DNA of 64,000 nt, taken from Diploptera punctata. Taxonomy: Eukaryota; Arthropoda; Insecta; Blattodea; Blaberidae. The notes beneath the pieces were generated by a model. The model made no database searches and had not been told where the DNA came from. It saw only the letters and a list, made by a program, of their open reading frames with translations. The position numbers and the translations under genes were made by a program. The stretch spans positions 62,001 to 126,000 of the forward strand of contig JASPKZ010009700.1 of the NCBI GenBank assembly GCA_030220185.1, in the 5' to 3' direction. Below, piece by piece: positions 34,320-43,352 of this stretch (positions are counted from its first letter, which is position 1; every line of letters starts with the position of its first letter).

Positions 34320-34610
34320 TATTATATACTTTAAGTCTAAACTGGGTATGGGACTATACAGGATGGTTATAAAATTCATGTGTAATCTATTCATTAAATT
34401 TTCAATATTATCAAATGCCTATTAAGACATATTTTGGGCACGCCCCCCATCATATCGGTAACCAAAATAATATAACAAAAATCATAGACATATATCCCAA
34501 TAAACGAAAAAAATAAATCTCTATCTCTAATAACTAGTGTGCCCCGAAATGTAATCCGGTTTTGTTGTTACAAGTGAATGAACCTCATAGGTTAAATAAT
34601 TAAATAACAA
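34320..34610 (+). repeat. Noisy duplicate A' of 32445-32690
   Basis: Follows 32445-32690 (TTTAAGTCTAAAC..GGTATGGGACTA, ATGCCTATNAACATATTTGG, ACTAGTGTGCCC, GGTTTTGTT) with frequent one- to three-base insertions, so the fiber-like frame is destroyed. Confidence 0.75.
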
Positions 34611-35704
34611 CCATTGGAGACTTTTAAATAAAAAACGAGTTTCTCCCTCCGTGAGCAGGTAGAAAGTCCCAACAGCCCCACAACCCGAATGTAGACTCGT
34701 TGTTGTGTTATAACCCGCACTGTTTAAGACGTTAGGTTCCTTTAAAGGTTTTTTACATTTTCGGTTTTCACCATCAGTAAAATGTGTTTGTTTTGTTTTT
34801 ATGTAAAGTAAATATGTATAGGCCTAGTTGGTATTGTAATAGTTTTTATTTTTTTAGTTATTATTTATAGAATAGTAGACTATCAGTTTTGTAGGCATTT
34901 TTATTACGGTAAAATATAACAGTGATATTAAAAATTCAGTGCTTATTTTTTGTTAAAATTCATAGTTTAAAAAATTAATTTTTTTTATGTCTGGCAATAT
35001 GTGCGTAAATAGGAGAGAACGTAAATTGGCCTTTTTTTTGAGAAAAACAAGTGACGTAGTTGATGAAATATTAATGTGACAAGTGATTGTAGTGAATTAA
35101 AAATTATGGAACGAAGATTCGGGAACGATGAAATAATATACAGTTGACAACGTAACCGTGCAATGCCTACTGGGATGGTAGAAATATTAGTTGAGTTTTC
35201 GTCCATTTTTTTTTATGCTATAGTATTTTTATAATTTACAGGTCGATATATAACTATGATAATTAAAGAATATACGAAGAACTTTTCCTGATTTTATAAT
35301 GTATATGTCTATGCTTATTTTATTTCATATATTTATTTTTATTATGTACAGTATTATATTGCGTTTGTTATTTTTTTTCGGTCTTGTTTGAACATATGAT
35401 TTGTGTTTACTTTCAAGGCAATGTCCGAGAACTTTTACAAAAAGATGGTTTCTGAATTGTTTGTCAACTTTCACAGCCTTGAAAATAACAAAACATAACG
35501 GTTTACAATGCACAAAAGAGGGTAGCAGGTAGGCCACATTCCTTTGCTATTCGTAAAACTACAAGATACTAAAAGAAATTCAGGGGTAAACAAAATATCT
35601 GAAATCATAAGTGATAGAACAGAGTATGTGTATTTAAAGTCCAGCGCAGCCGGAGATTTAAATGGGTCCCAGTGAACATGCTAGGCACTTTAAACGTGTC
35701 TCCA
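34611..35704. other. No recognisable feature
   Basis: AT-rich with no supported gene. It lies between the noisy duplicate and the intact C-terminal part of the fiber-like gene. Confidence 0.45.
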
Positions 35705-35990
35705 ATGGGTTAAGAACATCAAAAATAAAATACCAACCTATGACTGGGTTTCTTTTTATTATGTTGGAAAGCATGTTATAGATTATTCCGATTCTCATAT
35801 AACATTATCCAATAAACGAAGAATAGCAAAAATAAAACCTGGAATTGATAAAGATGATGCTGTAAATAAGTCACAAATGGAAAACTATGTCAGGAAACAA
35901 TTAAACATATTCAAAATGATGTGGGAAGCCGAAGAAGATTCTGAAGAACCACACGTGGCCGCAGCAGATCGTGTACAGATAAATAGATAA
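35705..35990 (+). pseudogene. Fiber-like paralogue 2, C-terminal part
   Basis: An open frame encodes WVSFYYVGKHVIDY, then RRIAKIKPGIDKDDAVNKSQ and MENYVRKQL, ending at a stop near 35988. It has the same KPGIDxxDAVNK motif as paralogue 1. It begins where the 32535-32717 fragment ends, so the two were one gene before a rearrangement or assembly error. Confidence 0.55.
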
Positions 35991-36121
35991 TTTTAATTTA
36001 CATAAATGGATTGGAAAATTATCACTACCACATGCCTTTATGGCACATATGAACTACTATGAATCAATATCGAAGGCCTACGTAATCTCAAAAGTGAACG
36101 TAAGAAAAATATTGCTAATAA

Positions 36122-36820
36122 ATGACTTATGTATTCAAACTGTCTGAATATAATTACAATTTACAAAAGGGTTTATTCCATTTAATTATTAATAATAACA
36201 TACAAGTTGCTTTAATTGGTTTTTATACAACATATCTCACACTTAATATAACAAAGGCTAATAACATATTATGTTACGAGGAAAATGGTGATAAAAAAAG
36301 GGCTAATTATTTCATTTGGACAGTATAATGTTACCACACTAGAAAAATATATTAACTCACAACCTCCATTTGTTACGAATAATATATGAATCAAGGGAAA
36401 TGATACCAACAACCGAGTTGATATAAAATCTCCATTCAAATTACATCTGATTTATGATAAATCTATCGGAGAGTTGCTTGGATTCAATAATGAGGTTGAA
36501 CCTAATATGGAATCTAGTGGTGATTATGTTCCTAAATTTCACCCATTTGAAACAATTGATATTCATTGTAATTTAGCGAATGGAATGTATCTAAAACTTA
36601 ATGACTATCATCATAAGAAATCAGATATTATTGCATTGTTTAGAACTAATGCAGAATTTAAAACGCTATCATCTATGAACCAACATATCGATTATTTTCT
36701 CCAATTCAACATCTTGACTTTGATACCATAAAAGTGGACATTAAAAAAGAAAATGGGGCCCCAATTGATTTTGGAGATAGCCTAGTGACTGTAATTTTAA
36801 AAGTTTGTGAGCACCCATAA
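36122..36820 (+). pseudogene. Maverick penton-like (minor capsid) protein, frameshifted
   Basis: Three frames in sequence: 36122-36328 (MTYVFKLSEYNYNLQKGL), 36329-36470 in another frame (FGQYNVTTLEKYI), and 36474-36731 (IGELLGFNNEVEPNMESS, then TIDIHCNLANGMYLKLNDY). A final segment with VDIKKENGAPIDFGD ends at the stop 36818-36820. The order SIGxLLGF, then a (C)N(I/L)xxGxY motif, then a terminal FxG/D beta-strand block fits the single-jelly-roll penton-like protein of Mavericks and adintoviruses. It lies 15 bp upstream of the hexon-like gene, the common arrangement. At least two frameshifts make it inactive. Confidence 0.65.
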
Positions 36821-36835
36821 TTTCTATTGTATTAA

Positions 36836-37603
36836 ATGGACAACATTATCTCATACGAATACAAAGAATATCCACCAACTCAAGAAACTATTGATGGTTT
36901 AAATTCGCCTAATAAGGATGTCATCTTCAACGTGGATGTTGGAGATGGATTCATACATCCTTATGATGCTGAAGTCTACATGGTATACAAATTAGTTGAA
37001 AAAGATGGCACAGAATATAATGATAAAGCTGAGGTGAGAGTAGTTGATAGTTTCTTTCCACATATGTGGTCTCAAATACCGATTGAAAAATGTGATACTA
37101 CTATTGATAAAGTAGACTACCCAGGTATCACTAGCACGGCTTTAGGAACTTGTCTTCTTTCAAAATCCCAAGTACGAGAATACGAAATGTCTGGGTGGCT
37201 ACTAAAAGACGATGGAACAGATGGTGTTAAGGAGTTGGAAAATGCAAAAAGCACACGAGAAGTACTACTTAAACTAAAGCTTTTAGGTGGATTCTTTAGC
37301 GGCTACAAGGACACCATGTATAGAGGACGATTAAAGATTACTTTTAGGAGAAATAACAATGATGATATGGCTATTCATGTTTTGGGAAGCGGAAAACCTG
37401 GTAAGATTGAAATCAAGAGTATGTATTTTCGAATGTCAATAGTGAAGTATGATCCTATGATTCAAGTAAAGTTAAAAGCTGAGTTACTCAAACAACCTAT
37501 AGGTATTAGTTTTATAAAAAGTCAAACGGTTAAAAGAGTTATTTCTGGAAATTATGCTGAAATAGATTTGAAAAATTCTTCACAATTTGATATGCCAGAA
37601 TGA
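36836..37603 (+). pseudogene. Maverick hexon-like major capsid protein, premature stop
   Basis: An ATG at 36836 opens 255 codons: VIFNVDVGDGFIHPYDAEVY and LVEKDGTEYND (first jelly-roll strands), GITSTALGTCLLSK, GGFFSGYKDTMYRGRLKITF and SMYFRMSIVKYDPMIQVKL. This is the Maverick/adintovirus double-jelly-roll capsid protein pattern. The TGA at 37601-37603 interrupts an open frame that continues in phase to about 37747 with conserved capsid sequence (FLFQTDRN, FDHCKLRN), so the stop is a point nonsense mutation; beyond that the gene decays. The family is usually clearly longer. It is the best-preserved gene of the element. Confidence 0.8.
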
Positions 37604-37747
37604 ATTATTTTTCTGTTTCAAACTGATAGGAATAATGCTAATCAAAAGAATTATTCAGCTAAGTTTGATCATTGTAAATTAAGAAATGGGTACTTCGAAA
37701 ACGGTAGAGGAGAAAAGTTTTCATCTTCTCTAAAAAATTTAAATATA

Positions 37748-38276
37748 TGAAAGGAAAACTCTCTAAAAATATTTATTGCCCATACAAAACTTAAAAGAAA
37801 TGAATGCGACAATAATGGATTTTTATATTCTTTTAAAGAATTTTTAAACATTTATAGATATAACTAAACATATGAGAAATATTGATGATGATGGCACAAG
37901 TAAGACGCTCGTACTTGATTTTGAAAGTAATGTAGGAGCTGAAACTCTGTGTTATATTATTATGTTAGGAGAAGAACATTTGATTATGATATTACGAATC
38001 AACGCATTATTAAGCACATTGATACACAGACCGAGACAGTTGGTCTGTCGACTAATACTTTTGTTGAATTATACTTCATCTCAGTAACACGGAAGCGGTC
38101 CGCTCTTATCATTTCCTGTGACCTCGCTAGGCAGCAGTTGCTGCCTGTATGTTCGATAAGACTCAAATATTAAAACGTCATCTGTGGGAGAAGATATGTC
38201 AAGTGTTTTAGTCATTGATGTTGTAAATTCACTTATGCGACTTGCAAAATTATAAAATTAAGAAATAGCTATCGGT
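37748..38276. other. Capsid gene decay and unassigned sequence
   Basis: The downstream end of the capsid gene is not readable. Small frames at 37872-38173 on two registers have no recognised motif. Confidence 0.45.
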
Positions 38277-39002
38277 GTGTGTGAAGGTATTCCAACAAGT
38301 GAAAGAGGTTACATTAAAATGTATGCTGATGAAGTTGTAAAATATAGTTTAGCTCATCGTTCTAGTGAAACTATACCAACACATAAAAGTATAATAAATA
38401 AAAAAAGTAAATCATGGGGTGAGTTAGTGGCTAAATTAAATGTTACTGTAAATATTAATCACTATAACATATTCAAATATGATAGCAATAATCTGAATAT
38501 TATTTACAATGAATTAAATGAAATTATTCAGTCTATAAAGCAAAATAAAATATCAGCGGAAAACTATTTAAATATTAACATTACATTAGAAAAGTATGAA
38601 GAACAAAGTATGTCCTTTCCTTTGTTAATTCAATATCTTAAAGGTGGATATTTTTGTTATATACAGGCGATGAGTGAACAACACAACATTCCTTATATAT
38701 CAAAATTATTTAAAATAAGTGAAACTATGGTAAAAAATTATATCCATGTGTTTCAATCAATTAATGAACATAATATGATTCTTTGTTCTGGAATAACTAT
38801 GAGAAAAATTATTGATCACTATTCTCAAATAAAATCATATTTAGATAGTAACAGTGAGATAGCTATTAAATTAAAATCACCAATTACTAAAATCATTTTT
38901 TTATTATTGATTTCGTACATCTCAATGATGGATAAATCATATTTGAAGAGAAAAATTATACGCTCAGACCGGGACTTGAACCCGGGACCCTTGGTTCTCT
39001 AG
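38277..39002 (+). CDS. Unknown Maverick-region protein, disrupted by tRNA array
   Basis: I do not recognise this protein. From ATG 38277 about 207 codons precede the array. The sequence is helix-rich and Ile/Asn-rich (YIKMYADEVVKYSLAHRSSE, LLIQYLKGGYFCYIQAMSEQ, ISETMVKNYIHVFQSINEHN). The last ~34 codons of the open frame (from FLLLISYISM on) are translated tRNA-repeat unit and not original. Across the 12-bp repeat, the sequence after the array (42003 on) would close the frame nine codons after the repeat, so the original protein was probably about 215 aa. It lies downstream of the capsid gene. A phage-like or viral accessory role is possible but unsupported. Confidence 0.5.
   Translation: MCEGIPTSERGYIKMYADEVVKYSLAHRSSETIPTHKSIINKKSKSWGELVAKLNVTVNINHYNIFKYDSNNLNIIYNELNEIIQSIKQNKISAENYLNINITLEKYEEQSMSFPLLIQYLKGGYFCYIQAMSEQHNIPYISKLFKISETMVKNYIHVFQSINEHNMILCSGITMRKIIDHYSQIKSYLDSNSEIAIKLKSPITKIIFLLLISYISMMDKSYLKRKIIRSDRDLNPGPLVL
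38885..38896. repeat. 12-bp direct repeat, left of tRNA array
   Basis: TACTAAAATCAT, repeated exactly at 41991-42002 on the other side of the array. Read as a target-site duplication. Confidence 0.75.
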
Positions 39003-39034
39003 ACCAAGTGCTCTACCAACTGAGCTACCTGAGC
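38962..39034 (-). tRNA. tRNA array copy 1 (anticodon AGA by fold)
   Basis: The 73-nt body folds with a 7-bp acceptor (GCTCAGG/TCTGAGC), a 4-bp D stem, a T stem CCGGG/CCCGG and a T loop TTCAAGT. The A box TAGCTCAGTTGG and B box GGTTCAAGTCC are intact, and a T5 run follows the 3' end. The anticodon arm pairs six bases (CTTGGT/ACCAAG) around CTAGAGA, giving anticodon AGA with U33. An AGA anticodon would be serine, but serine tRNAs have a long variable arm and this has four nucleotides. The true isotype is therefore uncertain. Confidence 0.8.
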
Positions 39035-39254
39035 AAGTACCGATCTAAACGCAACTCTTTCTCTATATACATTGTAATTCCCATCCACCAAATGCTATGA
39101 AGCCATGCTTCTATCTTGCAAATGGCGGCTCCTTTATTAAGAAGACATATTTGGGAATATACATTACAGCCAGTACGGCTTTTTCCATGTTTTTATTATT
39201 GATTTCGTACATCTCAATGATGGATAAATCATATTTGAAGAGAAAAAATTATAC

Positions 39255-39327
39255 GCTCAGACCGGGACTTGAACCCGGGACCCTTGGTTCTCTAGACCAA
39301 GTGCTCTACCAACTGAGCTACCTGAGC
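39255..39327 (-). tRNA. tRNA array copy 2
   Basis: Body identical to copy 1. A slightly longer T-run (six) follows the 3' end on the minus strand. Confidence 0.8.
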
Positions 39328-39547
39328 AAGTACCGATCTAAACGCAAATCTTTCTCTATATACATTGTAATTCCCATCCACCAAATGCTATGAAGCCATG
39401 CTTCTATCTTGCAAATGGCGGCTCCTTTATTAAGAAGACATATTTGGGAATTATACATTACAGCCAGTACGGCTTTTTCCATGTTTTTATTATTGATTTC
39501 GTACATCTCAATGATGGATAAATCATATTTGAAGAGAAAAATTATAC

Positions 39548-39620
39548 GCTCAGACCGGGACTTGAACCCGGGACCCTTGGTTCTCTAGACCAAGTGCTCT
39601 ACCAACTGAGCTACCTGAGC
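39548..39620 (-). tRNA. tRNA array copy 3
   Basis: Body identical to copy 1, with a T5 terminator. Confidence 0.8.
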
Positions 39621-39840
39621 AAGTACCGATCTAAACGCAAATCTTTCTCTATATACATTGTAATTCCCATCCACCAAATGCTATGAAGCCATGCTTCTAT
39701 CTTGCAAATGGCGGCTCCTTTATTAAGAAGACATATTTGGGAATTATACATTACAGCCAGTACGGCTTTTTCCATGTTTTTATTATTGATTTCGTACATC
39801 TCAATGATGGATAAATCATATTTGAAGAGAAAAATTATAC

Positions 39841-39913
39841 GCTCAGACCGGGACTTGAACCCGGGACCCTTGGTTCTCTAGACCAAGTGCTCTACCAACT
39901 GAGCTACCTGAGC
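39841..39913 (-). tRNA. tRNA array copy 4
   Basis: Body identical to copy 1, with a T5 terminator. Confidence 0.8.
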
Positions 39914-40135
39914 AAGTACCGATCTAAACGCAAATCTTTCTCTATATACATTGTAATTCCCATCCACCAAATGCTATGAAGCCATGCTTCTATCTTGCAA
40001 ATGGCGGCTCCTTTTATTAAGAAGACATATTTGGGAATTATACATTACAGCCAGTACGGCTTTTCCATGTTTTTATTATTGATTTCGTACATCTCAATGA
40101 TGGATAAATCATATTTGAAGAGAAAAAAATTATAC

Positions 40136-40208
40136 GCTCAGACCGGGACTTGAACCCGGGGCCCTTGGTTCTCTAGACCAAGTGCTCTACCAACTGAGCT
40201 ACCTGAGC
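40136..40208 (-). tRNA. tRNA array copy 5 (axis-proximal, variant)
   Basis: Variable-loop change GGTC to GGCC, and a seven-T terminator run. Both variants are shared only with copy 6 on the other side of the palindrome axis. Confidence 0.8.
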
Positions 40209-40305
40209 AAGTACCGATCTAAACGCAAATCTTTCTCTATATACATTGTAATTCCCATCCACCAAATGCTATGAAGCCATGCTTCTATCTTGCAAATGGC
40301 GGCTC

Positions 40306-40331
40306 ATCCCAAATATGTCTTCTTAATAAAG
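40306..40331. other. Palindrome axis of tRNA array
   Basis: The left arm ends ...GGCGGCTC (40305) and the right arm starts GAGCCGCC (40332). The 26-nt spacer ATCCCAAATATGTC... belongs to a plus-oriented unit. The inverted arms extend about 1.4 kb each way (38897-40305 and 40332 to about 41740). Confidence 0.9.
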
Positions 40332-40428
40332 GAGCCGCCATTTGCAAGATAGAAGCATGGCTTCATAGCATTTGGTGGATGGGAATTACAATGTATATAG
40401 AGAAAGATTTTCGTTTAGATCGGTACTT

Positions 40429-40501
40429 GCTCAGGTAGCTCAGTTGGTAGAGCACTTGGTCTAGAGAACCAAGGGCCCCGGGTTCAAGTCCCGGTCTGAG
40501 C
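40429..40501 (+). tRNA. tRNA array copy 6 (axis-proximal, variant)
   Basis: Carries the GGCC variable-loop variant and seven-T run of copy 5, and its own upstream change (GATTTTCG for GATTTGCG). Confidence 0.8.
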
Positions 40502-40723
40502 GTATAATTTTTTTCTCTTCAAATATGATTTATCCATCATTGAGATGTACGAAATCAATAATAAAAACATGGAAAAAGCCGTACTGGCTGTAATGTATAA
40601 TTCCCAAATATGTCTTCTTAATAAAGGAGCCGCCATTTGCAAGATAGAAGCATGGCTTCATAGCATTTGGTGGATGGGAATTACAATGTATATAGAGAAA
40701 GATTTGCGTTTAGATCGGTACTT

Positions 40724-40796
40724 GCTCAGGTAGCTCAGTTGGTAGAGCACTTGGTCTAGAGAACCAAGGGTCCCGTGTTCAAGTCCCGGTCTGAGC
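40724..40796 (+). tRNA. tRNA array copy 7 (T-stem mutant)
   Basis: The T stem reads CCGTG instead of CCGGG, breaking one pair next to the T loop. The mirror-image copy 4 lacks this change. Confidence 0.75.
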
Positions 40797-41016
40797 GTAT
40801 AATTTTTCTCTTCAAATATGATTTATCCATCATTGAGATGTACGAAATCAATAATAAAAACATGGAAAATGCCGTACTGGCTGTAATGTATAATTCCCAA
40901 ATCTGTCTTCTTAATAAAGGAGCCGCCATTTGCAAGATAGAAGCATGGCTTCATAGCATTTGGTGGATGGGAATTACAATGTATATAGAGAAAGATTTGC
41001 GTTTAGATCGGTACTT

Positions 41017-41089
41017 GCTCAGGTAGCTCAGTTGGTAGAGGATTTGGTCTAGAGAACCAAGGGTCCCGGGTTCAAGTCCCGGTCTGAGC
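41017..41089 (+). tRNA. tRNA array copy 8 (D/anticodon-stem mutant)
   Basis: GAGCAC is changed to GAGGAT, disrupting the end of the D stem and the first anticodon-stem pair. Probably a pseudo-tRNA. The unit before it also carries AAAATGCC and CAAATCTG changes. Confidence 0.7.
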
Positions 41090-41309
41090 GTATAATTTTT
41101 CTCTTCAAATATGATTTATCCATCATTGAGATGTACGAAATCAATAATAAAAACATGGAAAAAGCCGTACTGGCTGTAATGTATAATTCCCAAATATGTC
41201 TTCTTAATAAAGGAGCCGCCATTTGCAAGATAGAAGCATGGCTTCATAGCATTTGGTGGATGGGAATTACAATGTATATAGAGAAAGATTTGCGTTTAGA
41301 TCGGTACTT

Positions 41310-41382
41310 GCTCAGGTAGCTCAGTTGGTAGAGCACTTGGTCTAGAGAACCAAGGGTCCCGGGTTCAAGTCCCGGTCTGAGC
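41310..41382 (+). tRNA. tRNA array copy 9
   Basis: Body identical to copy 1, with a T5 run six bases after the 3' end. Confidence 0.8.
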
Positions 41383-41602
41383 GTATAATTTTTCTCTTCA
41401 AATATGATTTATCCATCATTGAGATGTACGAAATCAATAATAAAAACATGGAAAAAGCCGTACTGGCTGTAATGTATAATTCCCAAATATGTCTTCTTAA
41501 TAAAGGAGCCGCCATTTGCAAGATAGAAGCATGGCTTCATAGCATTTGGTGGATGGGAATTACAATGTATATAGAGAAAGATTTGCGTTTAGATCGGTAC
41601 TT

Positions 41603-41675
41603 GCTCAGGTAGCTCAGTTGGTAGAGCACTTGGTCTAGAGAACCAAGGGTCCCGGGTTCAAGTCCCGGTCTGAGC
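41603..41675 (+). tRNA. tRNA array copy 10
   Basis: Body identical to copy 1, with a T5 terminator. Confidence 0.8.
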
Positions 41676-41895
41676 GTATAATTTTTCTCTTCAAATATGA
41701 TTTATCCATCATTGAGATGTACGAAATCAATAATAAAAACATGGAAAAAGCCGTACTGGCTGTAATGTATAATTCCCAAATATGTCTTCTTAATAAAGGA
41801 GCCGCCATTTGCAAGATAGAAGCATGGCTTCATAGCATTTGGTGGATGGGAATTACAATGTATATAGAGAAAGAGTTGCGTTTAGATCGGTACTT

Positions 41896-41968
41896 GCTCA
41901 GGTAGCTCAGTTGGTAGAGCACTTGGTCTAGAGAACCAAGGGTCCCGGGTTCAAGTCCCGGTCTGAGC
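41896..41968 (+). tRNA. tRNA array copy 11 (last)
   Basis: Body identical to copy 1. Upstream GAGTTGCG replaces GATTTGCG. The unit is cut at TTCAAATA (41990), where the 12-bp direct repeat starts. Confidence 0.8.
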
Positions 41969-41990
41969 GTATAATTTTTCTCTTCAAATA

Positions 41991-42002
41991 TACTAAAATC
42001 AT
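41991..42002. repeat. 12-bp direct repeat, right of tRNA array
   Basis: TACTAAAATCAT, identical to 38885-38896. Confidence 0.75.
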
Positions 42003-42104
42003 GTTTGAGCACTTTACACTCGAATTGTAACTGTTTCAAACAGATCCCTGGTGGAAGAGCAATTTCTTCGTAAAGTTTGAGTTTTAGATAGTAGACTGGA
42101 GTTG

Positions 42105-43352
42105 CTATCATGATGTTGATGAAGATTTTCGGGCTGTAGGCCCTGGTCGTGAGGCTTGTAGTTCCCCGACCTTTCGCCAAAGACTACGTCTGGCATCCTC
42201 AAGGGTTGTCTTCAGAATGGCATTTCTGCCGACTGTCTGTCCTATTATACGTTCACCGCGATGTGTACCTAAGTTATATCTGCCTTCTGATTGAGCAGCG
42301 TCAGGGACATCCATTGCTCCAATGAGATTGCTGTTTGATGGTCTAGTCGACTGTACATTGCATCTGCCTTCTGATTAGTCAGCAGTAGGGACTTCCATTG
42401 TTCCAATGAGATCGCTGTTTGATAGTCAAGTCGACTGTATTTGTAAAGGTTTACATTTTGCGTTTTTTAGAACCGGTATCCCTACTTTGTTGACTTTTAA
42501 TGATTCCTCTTTTCTATTGAAACTGTTTTTATGTTTGAATATTTCGATGGCTTCTCGTTGTAGACGGGAAAAAAAAACAGTGCGTGCAGTTAGATAATAT
42601 GTCTGTATTCTGGTATTGTACTCTGTGGCCATCAAGTAAAGAGTGCTATGCTACTGCCGACTTATCCATTTGTTTAAGACAACTGTATCTTTCATGCTCC
42701 TTAAGTCTGGTTTCGATGCTGCGTTTAGTGGTGCCTATATACACTTTTCCACAACTGCATGGTATCCTGTATATGCCTGCTGTCTGATGAGGATGGAGTT
42801 GGTCCTTCATAGGTCTGGGAAGATTCTTGATTTTCTTGGTAGGCCTGTATACTGTCTTTATGTCTTCTTTCCTTAGTAGTTTTCCAATGCGGTCCGTTAC
42901 ATTCTTAATGGACGGAAAAAATGCCCTGGTTGATATTTTTTCCTCTGATTCCTTGCTGCTGTTGCTGTTGTACCGTCTGCGATGATTGGCTCGGTTGATT
43001 TCTTTCCTGGTGTATCCATTGGCTGGGAATACCGTCTGGAGGCGTTGAAGTTCCGTTTTTAATAAATTAGGATGACAAAGTTCTTTGGCTCGATCTGTCA
43101 ATGATTTGATAATTCCAAATTTTTGTTTGGGGGTGATGATTCGAGGTTTTATGAAGAAACCTGTCCGTGTGGGTAGGTTTTCTGTAGTTAGTGTGATAAA
43201 TGTTGCTGTCTTCTTCCCTTTTGATCAGGATGTCTAGGAATGCTATGCAGTTATCTGTTTCCTTTTCTATGGGGAATTGTATACTGGAGTTTATGCTGTT
43301 GATGTGTGTCAGAAATTCGTCTAATTTCTCTTCCCCGTGGTTCCAGATTACA
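42105..43352 (-). mobile_element. Penelope-like element, inverted truncated copy
   Basis: Reverse complement of the 3' half of the element that follows. It has the RT C-terminal region (43352-43100), the GIY-YIG endonuclease (43101-42646) and the pseudo-LTR (about 42480-42105). It is joined head to head with the full copy at 43353. A 5'-truncated inverted copy at the 5' side is a classic Penelope configuration, produced during insertion. Confidence 0.8.
42646..43101 (-). pseudogene. Penelope GIY-YIG endonuclease domain (inverted copy)
   Basis: 151 aa including GIYRIPCSCGKVYIGTTKRS, the GIY...YIG core, then RLKEHERYS and the Cys-containing linker upstream. In Penelope-like elements this nuclease lies C-terminal to the RT and nicks target DNA. 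Here GIY is intact, unlike in the plus-strand copy, but the RT part is missing, so no complete protein is encoded. Confidence 0.85.

Larger units (their letters stand above)
38897..41990. repeat. Palindromic tandem array of 11 tRNA-bearing units
   Basis: Eleven near-identical units of 293 bp (295 bp for the two next to the centre), five inverted and six direct, meeting at 40306-40331. Each unit has a tRNA gene, a T-run, a TTCAAATATGATTTATCC segment, a GGAGCCGCCATTTGCAAG segment and TATATAGAGAAAGATTTGCG. Spacing between tRNA starts is 293, 293, 293 and 295 on the left and 295, 293, 293, 293 and 293 on the right. Units differ by only a few bases, so the array is young or homogenised. The left end runs into seven T. 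A 62-codon frame recurs in the units but looks like a by-product of the repeat. Confidence 0.95.

Noticed and set aside
40460..40480. Amber-suppressor anticodon (CTA) in the tRNA
   Set aside because: CTA can be read in the loop only by shifting the stem by two bases and placing G at position 32. The six-pair stem with AGA fits better.
38962..41968. CRISPR-like array
   Set aside because: Repeats are 293 bp and each contains a tRNA; spacers are not unique. The context is animal DNA.
38897..41990. A 62-codon open frame repeated in most units of the array
   Set aside because: It spans the inter-tRNA spacer and the tRNA start, occurs on both strands with the array, and shows no domain or translation signal. 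Best explained as a by-product of identical repeats.
42003..42104. Minus-strand frame with an IALPPGICLKQLQFECKV segment as a Penelope or Maverick gene
   Set aside because: Open but short, and the plus strand also reads as the end of the disrupted ORF. Ownership cannot be decided from the sequence.
42406..42876. Plus-strand frames antisense to the inverted Penelope copy
   Set aside because: Shadow frames of the minus-strand endonuclease and pseudo-LTR.
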